From: JBBDWJ01 sp040902925
GTDB lineage: Bacteria > Acidobacteriota > Terriglobia > Bryobacterales > UBA6623
Assembly: GCA_040902925.1 (NCBI GenBank)
Contig: JBBDWJ010000345.1
Span: 1-11,540 of the forward strand
Length of the DNA: 11,540 bases
Direction of reading: 5' to 3'
The first letter of the stretch is position 1. Every line of letters starts with the position of its first letter. Shown one piece after another: positions 6,227 through 11,540 of the stretch. Under the pieces are notes generated by a model, which saw only the letters and a list, made by a program, of their open reading frames with translations, was not told the DNA's origin and searched no databases. The position numbers and the translations under genes were made by a program.

Positions 6227-7756
6227 ATGCGCCAATCGGGCCGCAAGAAGGCAACCGCCGTGATGTCGACATCTCACGAGCACCCTCGGGCGCTTCCTGC
6301 TGCGGCGAGCGCCGTAGGTGGAATCGCCGCGCTGGTGTGTTTGCTCGCCGTCGCTGCCGTCTTGAGTGGGTGTACTTCCTCATCCGTCCAGGGTGAAGGC
6401 GGGGAAGCAAACTCCATCCCTGCTGTCGACGATGTTTTCTCAGACCTGGATCGCACCAACTCTCCAGGATGCGCTTTGGGAGTCACGCGCGACGGCGAGT
6501 TCCTCTATCGCCGCGGCTATGGCATAGCCAGTCTCGAGCACGAGGTTGCGGCTACCTCCGAGACATTGTTCTACGCCGGCTCGGTTTCAAAACAGTTTGT
6601 CGCGGCGTCGATCGCGATGGCAGCCGAACAGGGCCACCTCAGCCTCGACGACGAAGTGCGCCAGCACATTCCCGAACTGCCCAACTATGGGAACAAGATC
6701 ACCGTGCGGAATCTTGTGCACCACAGCAGCGGACTGCGCGATTATCTGGGCCTGCTCGGGCTGGCAGGAAAACCGGCCGAGGACGTTCTCGAAAAAAAGG
6801 AGATGCTCGCGCTCATCGTGCGCCAGAAGGGGCTCAATTTCACGCCGGGCACTCAATATCTTTACAGCAACTCCGGGTACTTTTTGTTGCCGGAGATCCT
6901 GCGGCGCTCGACCGGAATGACGTTGCGCGAGTTCGCCGCAAAAAACATCTTCGATCCTCTCGGGATGACCCAAACGCGATTTCACGATGACCGGCGTGAA
7001 ATCGTTCCCAAGCGCGCCTTCGCTTATGCCCCCGCCGACGGTGGCGGTTTCACGTTGAACTGGGCGAGCAACTTCGACCAGGTCGGCAGCGGCGGACTGC
7101 TGACGAGCGTCAACGATATGCTGCACTGGGAACAGAATTTCTTGCAGCCGCGCATTGGGTCCGCGAAGTTTCTCGGAACGATCCACACCCCCGGCGAGCA
7201 GCCGCTTGGCGGCGATGATCCTGATGCGCGCTACGCGTTTGGGCTGGTGCTTTCCCGGTATCGCGGCCTGCCAACGGTTGCCCACGGCGGCGCCATGTTC
7301 GGTTTTCGCGCCGCATATCTGCGCTTTCCCGAAGAACGCCTCGCAGTGATCTGCCTCTGCAATGTATCGAATGCCGAGCCCATGGAGCGCGCGCTTCGCG
7401 TTGCGGATTTCTTCCTGGCGGATCGCCTTGGCCCGCTGCAACCGGCGCAACGCGGGGGGACGGCGGCGGCAGGCGACAAGTCCACCGCGGCGGACCCGGT
7501 TGCGGCTGCCGCGCTTGCCCGGCTTGCCGGAACGTATCACAGCGAGGAACTGGACGCCTCATATCGCTTCGTTGTGGAAGACGGCAGACTTGTGTTTGCG
7601 GGCCACAAAACGATCGCGGCGACGCCGCTCGACTCTGCCGGGCCGAACCGTTTTCGTTCACCCGAAGGAACGAATCTTGAATTCACCTTCGCGCCCGGCA
7701 GTGTTGTGCTCGATGCCGGCCGCGTTACGGGAATTCGATTCACCCGAGTGGATTGA
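6227..7756 (+). CDS. Lipoprotein serine hydrolase, beta-lactamase/esterase class C fold
   Basis: This 509-residue protein belongs to the serine hydrolase family PF00144 (class C beta-lactamases, D-Ala-D-Ala carboxypeptidases, esterases). A signal peptide with hydrophobic core GGIAALVCLLAVAAV ends in the lipobox LSGC, with Cys49 as the lipidated residue, so the enzyme should be anchored in the envelope. Catalytic motifs are SVSK (Ser119 nucleophile, Lys122), YSN (213-215) and HGG (353-355) in the place of KTG. HHSSGLRDY and FDPLGMTQT are typical of the family. After an Ala/Gly-rich linker (about 408-430), residues 435-509 form a small beta domain like the lipocalin-type DUF3471 tails of such enzymes. 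The ATG at 6263 (residue 13) is a reasonable alternative start; AGAAGG lies 11 bases before it. True beta-lactamase activity is unlikely to be the main role; peptidase or esterase is more probable, substrate unknown. Confidence 0.9.
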   Translation: MRQSGRKKATAVMSTSHEHPRALPAAASAVGGIAALVCLLAVAAVLSGCTSSSVQGEGGEANSIPAVDDVFSDLDRTNSPGCALGVTRDGEFLYRRGYGIASLEHEVAATSETLFYAGSVSKQFVAASIAMAAEQGHLSLDDEVRQHIPELPNYGNKITVRNLVHHSSGLRDYLGLLGLAGKPAEDVLEKKEMLALIVRQKGLNFTPGTQYLYSNSGYFLLPEILRRSTGMTLREFAAKNIFDPLGMTQTRFHDDRREIVPKRAFAYAPADGGGFTLNWASNFDQVGSGGLLTSVNDMLHWEQNFLQPRIGSAKFLGTIHTPGEQPLGGDDPDARYAFGLVLSRYRGLPTVAHGGAMFGFRAAYLRFPEERLAVICLCNVSNAEPMERALRVADFFLADRLGPLQPAQRGGTAAAGDKSTAADPVAAAALARLAGTYHSEELDASYRFVVEDGRLVFAGHKTIAATPLDSAGPNRFRSPEGTNLEFTFAPGSVVLDAGRVTGIRFTRVD

Positions 7757-7904
7757 ACGCGCCTAAAGCCTACGGGCCGCATTGCGCTTCGGTACGCGGA
7801 CGCCGGCACGGAATGTTAACTGCGAAGTAGCGCCCAAGGGCGTATCCTAAGGGTCTGACGGCCGTTCCCAATCCAGCGCTCCGTTCGCAACGACGGCAAA
7901 TCGC

Positions 7905-9449
7905 ATGAAACTCCTCGCTGTACATCCCGGCGGTTTGATGTACACGAAGATCTACCTGCGGCTTGAGCCGTTGGGTTTAGAGCTCGTGGCTGAAGCGGCG
8001 CGCCGGGCCGGCCATAACGTCTGCCTGCTCGACTTGCAGGCTGAGACTCACAAGGACTATTTCAAAGCGCTCGCCAGTTTCGAGCCCGACGTGGTGGCGT
8101 TTTCGTGCAACTACCTGGCGAATGTGCCCGAGATCGTCGACCTTGCCAAAGCCACCAAACAGAAGCGTCCCGATCTATTCGTGTTCGTCGGCGGGCACAG
8201 CGCGTCGTTCATGGCCGAGGAGTTTCTTGAGCATGGCGAAGGCGCGATCGATTGCGTCCTGCGCGGCGAGGGCGAAGTCGCCGTCGTTGAGCTTTTAGCG
8301 GCGATCGCCAAGGATCGTAAGGCGGCCAGCCACGTTGCCGGCGCGGTGACGCCAAACGGCTCTGGCCCGGCTCCGCGGTTTGTTCAAAGCCTCGATGAAC
8401 TCCATCCGGCGCGCGATCTGCTGCGCCACCGCCGGAAATACTTCATCGGCGTGCTCGATCCGGCCGCCTCGATCGAGTTCACGCGCGGCTGTCCGTGGGA
8501 CTGCTCGTTCTGCAGCGCCTGGACGTTCTACGGCCGCAGCTATCGCGTGATGAGTCCCGAAAAAGCGGTCGAAGACCTGGCCCGCGTCCAGGAACCGGGT
8601 GTTTTTCTTGTGGACGACGTGGCGTTCATTCAAGGCGAGCATGCCTTCGCGATCGGCGAGGCCATTGCCCGAAAGAACATCCGCAAGCAGTATTACCTCG
8701 AAACACGCGGCGACGTGCTGCTGCGCAACAAAGAGGTGTTCCAGTTCTGGAAGAAACTCGGACTCGAATACGTGTTTCTAGGCCTCGAAGCGATCGACGA
8801 AGAGGGCCTCAAGAAATACCGCAAGCGCATCACGCTCAGCCGGAATTTCGAGGCGCTCGAATTTGCGCGCTCGCTGGGCATTCAAGTGGCGATCAATATC
8901 ATTGCCGACCCTGGCTGGGATCGGCAGCGATTTCAGGTCGTGCGCGATTGGTGCATGGAGATCCCCGAGATCGTCAATATCAGCGTCAACACGCCGTACC
9001 CGGGAACAGAAACCTGGTACACCGAATCGCGAAAGCTGATCTCGCGCGACTACCGGCTGTTCGACATTCAGCACACGGTGCTGCCGACCAAGCTGCCGCT
9101 GGCGGAGTTTTACGAAGAACTGGTCATGACCCAGCAGGTGCTCAACGCCAAGCACCTGGGCTGGTCGGCGGTGCGCGACGCCGCTTCGCTAGCGGTGGGG
9201 CGGCTGCTCCATGGGCAGACAAACTTCGTCAAGATGCTATGGAAGTTCAACAGCGTCTATAACCCGAAGTTGCAGATCGCGGACCACCAGCGCCCGGTGA
9301 AGTACAAAATTCCGTTGCCGCCCGCGCCCCGGCAAAAGGTCGATCCGAAGCTGCTCTACGTTCATGAAGCCGCCGGCCGTCAGGGCCGCGCCATCGACGA
9401 ATCGACCGAGGCTTTCGTCGACCAGACCCGCATGGGTGCGATACCCTAG
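7905..9449 (+). CDS. hpnR: Hopanoid C-3 methylase (B12-binding radical SAM)
   Basis: I recognise this as HpnR, the radical SAM enzyme that adds a methyl group at C-3 of the hopanoid A ring. The N-terminal third is a B12-binding fold (MKLLAVHPGGLMYTKIYLRL, EPDVVAFSCNYLANVPE, VFVGGHSASF, LRGEGE). The radical SAM cluster motif is EFTRGCPWDCSFCSAW, with Cys196, Cys200 and Cys203 in C-x3-C-x2-C spacing. KYFIGVLDPAASIEFTRG, YYLETRGDVLLRNKEVF, FLGLEAIDEEGLKKYRKR, NTPYPGTETWYTE and RLFDIQHTVLPT match what I recall of HpnR rather than HpnJ or HpnP. The length of 514 is normal. The product acts on membrane lipids made by squalene-hopene cyclase, none of whose genes are in the window; a stand-alone hpnR is usual. 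The start is the first ATG, with only a weak GACGG site. The preceding gap (7757-7904) holds a small palindrome CGCCCAAGGGCG (7831-7842) and no clear promoter. Confidence 0.88.
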   Translation: MKLLAVHPGGLMYTKIYLRLEPLGLELVAEAARRAGHNVCLLDLQAETHKDYFKALASFEPDVVAFSCNYLANVPEIVDLAKATKQKRPDLFVFVGGHSASFMAEEFLEHGEGAIDCVLRGEGEVAVVELLAAIAKDRKAASHVAGAVTPNGSGPAPRFVQSLDELHPARDLLRHRRKYFIGVLDPAASIEFTRGCPWDCSFCSAWTFYGRSYRVMSPEKAVEDLARVQEPGVFLVDDVAFIQGEHAFAIGEAIARKNIRKQYYLETRGDVLLRNKEVFQFWKKLGLEYVFLGLEAIDEEGLKKYRKRITLSRNFEALEFARSLGIQVAINIIADPGWDRQRFQVVRDWCMEIPEIVNISVNTPYPGTETWYTESRKLISRDYRLFDIQHTVLPTKLPLAEFYEELVMTQQVLNAKHLGWSAVRDAASLAVGRLLHGQTNFVKMLWKFNSVYNPKLQIADHQRPVKYKIPLPPAPRQKVDPKLLYVHEAAGRQGRAIDESTEAFVDQTRMGAIP

Positions 9450-9551
9450 CGACTTCTTTTGGCCAAACCGGTAGGTTCGCGTCCCCTAGCAATGAACCAT
9501 TTACCTTTCGTATTCCCACCCGGGATGCTGGCCCTTTTTAGTGATCGTAAC

Positions 9552-9557
9552 TATAAT
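9552..9557 (+). promoter_or_regulatory. Perfect -10 box TATAAT, possible small-RNA promoter
   Basis: TATAAT is a full consensus match in a GC-rich genome. The 17-18-base-upstream position holds only CTGGCC/TGGCCC, a poor -35. Transcription would start near 9563-9565, about 100 bases after hpnR ends and 380 before groES. Confidence 0.4.
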
Positions 9558-9562
9558 ATTCT

Positions 9563-9710
9563 AAGCAGCTTAGTCTTATCTTCCTGTCGGGCCGGTTGCG
9601 GCGCGCCGCCGACCGGCTTAACTGCTCGATGCAACCAACTCAGGGGGCGCGCCCTATCATTGATGATGCCGTAAGCTAGAAAGTCTTAGTCTTCGGCACT
9701 CATATTTTTT
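9563..9710 (+). ncRNA. Candidate structured small RNA upstream of groES
   Basis: A TATAAT box is followed by several stems and then a hairpin with a T run, the layout of a stand-alone small RNA of about 150 bases. Elements in order are: CTAAG-CAG-CTTAG (9561-9573, partly within the start region); a strong bulged hairpin GCCGGTTGCGG/CCGCCGACCGGC (9591-9617, about 11 pairs, loop CGCG); the palindrome GGGCGCGCCC (9645-9654); and the terminator-like hairpin at 9668-9697. CTTAGTCTT occurs twice, at 9569-9577 and 9685-9693. No reading frame of note covers it. I do not recognise a known family; a 6S RNA is unlikely because the ends do not pair. It could instead be a distal leader of groES. Confidence 0.3.
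9668..9710 (+). terminator. Terminator-like hairpin with T run
   Basis: GCCG-AAG-CTAG (9668-9679, one bulged T) pairs with TTAG-CTT-CGGC (9686-9697, one bulged T) around AAAGTC; six T follow at 9705-9710 after a seven-base gap. The gap and bulges make it weaker than a textbook terminator. It could end hpnR or the candidate small RNA. Confidence 0.4.
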
Positions 9711-9711
9711 G

Positions 9712-9747
9712 TTGACATTTGACTAGCCACTATGCTAAACATGATAG
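9712..9747 (+). promoter_or_regulatory. Probable groES-groEL promoter
   Basis: TTGACA (9712-9717) is a perfect -35 box and TTGACT (9719-9724) overlaps as a second one. Matching -10 boxes are poor: TATGCT (9731-9736) is only 13 bases from TTGACA, TAAACA (9736-9741) is 18 bases away, and TGATAG (9742-9747) is 17 bases from TTGACT. The region is AT-rich and well placed, but the exact -10 is unresolved. No sigma-32 consensus is evident. Confidence 0.45.
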
Positions 9748-9931
9748 AGCCTGGACATGGCTATCGGTTTGCTTTCCCGCGAACCGCGACCGTGACGATG
9801 ACCTAAGAGGTCTCCGCCACGGCATTCCATAAACAAAAACCAAGCAGCTTGGGCACGCTGCCCGCCTACGGCTAGGTGGCGGCCCGCAGGGCGCCTGCGG
9901 TCCACAGCGCGGCGATTGGCCCGAGCATTTT
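9748..9931 (+). other. Structured 5' leader of the groES-groEL mRNA
   Basis: If transcription starts just after the TTGACA box, the mRNA has an untranslated leader of nearly 200 bases with several hairpins: CGGTT/AACCG (9765-9786), GACCT-AAG-AGGTC (9800-9812), and CCGCAGG-GCG-CCTGCGG (9884-9900), which can be lengthened by GTGG (9876-9879) with CCAC (9902-9905). The last lies about 30 bases before the ribosome binding site. TCTCC (9811-9815) could pair with the GGAGA of that site. This could be a thermosensor or a stability element; neither is shown. Confidence 0.4.
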
Positions 9932-9936
9932 GGAGG
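9932..9936 (+). promoter_or_regulatory. Ribosome binding site of groES
   Basis: GGAGG with eight bases before ATG at 9945. It rules out the in-frame GTG at 9876, which would add 23 residues that are not part of GroES. Confidence 0.85.
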
Positions 9937-9944
9937 AGAAACCG

Positions 9945-10259
9945 ATGAAGTTGAGACCTTTGCACGACCGCATCCTGGTCGAGCGGCTCGAAGAGAGCGA
10001 ACAGAAAAAGGGCGGGATCATCATTCCCGATTCCGCCAAGGAAAAGCCGCAGCGCGGCACCGTCGTTGCCGTTGGCAGCGGCAAGCGGCTGGAAAATGGC
10101 CAAGTTACTCCGCTGGACGTGAAAGCCGGGGACCAGATCCTGTTCGGCAAATACGGCGGATCCGAAGTTAACGTCGACGGTAACGAGTACCTGATACTGC
10201 GCGAGGACGAAGTCCTGGCCGTGATTGAAGAAGCGGGCAAAGCCAAAAAGGCTGCCTGA
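9945..10259 (+). CDS. groES: Co-chaperonin GroES (Cpn10)
   Basis: This 104-residue protein is the heptameric lid of the GroEL folding chamber in the cytoplasm. It begins with the family pattern MKLRPLHDRILVERLEE. The mobile loop that contacts GroEL covers roughly residues 17-33, with the hydrophobic tripeptide III at 25-27 in KKGGIIIPDSAKEKPQRG. GTVVAVGSGK, VKAGDQILFGKYGGSEV and EYLILREDEVLAVIE complete the Cpn10 fold. The length is slightly above the usual 95-98 because of a Lys/Ala-rich tail (AGKAKKAA). It is the first gene of the operon with groEL, 17 bases apart. No CIRCE operator is visible, so HrcA control is not supported by this window. Confidence 0.98.
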   Translation: MKLRPLHDRILVERLEESEQKKGGIIIPDSAKEKPQRGTVVAVGSGKRLENGQVTPLDVKAGDQILFGKYGGSEVNVDGNEYLILREDEVLAVIEEAGKAKKAA

Positions 10260-10260
10260 T

Positions 10261-10267
10261 AGGGAGG
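10261..10267 (+). promoter_or_regulatory. Ribosome binding site of groEL
   Basis: AGGGAGG one base after the groES stop and nine bases before the groEL ATG at 10277. Confidence 0.85.
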
Positions 10268-10276
10268 AAAAGGGTA

Positions 10277-11540
<1,264 letters not shown>

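Larger units (their letters stand above)
9450..9944. other. Long intergenic region between hpnR and groES
   Basis: No protein gene is supported in these 495 bases. The part from about 9530 to 9760 is richer in A and T than its surroundings and is full of short inverted repeats. It holds two promoter-like signals, a possible small RNA and the structured groES leader, listed separately. The heat-shock CIRCE operator (TTAGCACTC-N9-GAGTGCTAA) was looked for and not found; GGCACTC at 9695-9701 has no partner. Confidence 0.7.

Noticed and set aside
6587..7540. 317-codon minus-strand frame opposite the serine hydrolase
   Set aside because: The plus-strand frame has a lipobox and all three catalytic motifs; the antisense product matches nothing.
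9465..9500. tRNA-like T-arm sequence GGTTCGCGTCC after hpnR
   Set aside because: No acceptor, D or anticodon arm can be built around it.
9694..9740. CIRCE heat-shock operator before groES
   Set aside because: Only a partial GGCACTC half-site exists; no GAGTGC partner follows at nine bases.

Overview
The window looks like a chromosomal piece of an acidobacterium of the Bryobacterales/Solibacter type. The strongest pointer is the first gene, which carries the C-terminal-type domain known as TIGR03437. That domain was defined in Candidatus Solibacter usitatus and is expanded in its relatives. A GC-rich composition and mostly single, unlinked genes fit this. No plasmid, phage or insertion-sequence gene was found.

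Layout: (1) 2-1504, the end of a large secreted protein with a TIGR03437 domain, an Ig-like sandwich and a C-terminal domain resembling the eukaryotic FAM3/ILEI cytokine-like fold. (2) 1571-1825, a gene-free block of palindromic modules arranged as a mirror image around about position 1699. (3) 1870-2958, minus strand, a membrane PAP2-type phosphatase/transferase. (4) 3291-4043, a TerC-family membrane protein with a GTG start. (5) 4127-4477, minus strand, a doubtful small open frame. (6) 4784-6130, a sodium:alanine (AGCS) symporter. (7) 6227-7756, a lipoprotein serine hydrolase of the beta-lactamase/esterase class C fold. (8) 7905-9449, a B12-binding radical SAM protein that I recognise as the hopanoid C-3 methylase HpnR. 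(9) 9450-9944, a 495-base gap with a perfect TATAAT box, several stem-loops and a TTGACA box. It may encode a small RNA and certainly holds the leader of the chaperonin operon. (10) 9945-10259 groES and 10277-11540 groEL; groEL is cut by the window edge.

Only groES-groEL is a clear operon (17-base gap, strong ribosome binding sites). The others look independently transcribed, and no shared pathway links them. Several act at the envelope: a PAP2 enzyme, TerC, a symporter, a lipoprotein hydrolase and a membrane-lipid modifying enzyme. The most unusual points are the ILEI/FAM3-like domain in a bacterial secreted protein, the mirror-symmetric repeat block, a possible small RNA upstream of groES, and hpnR as a predictor of 3-methylhopanoids.
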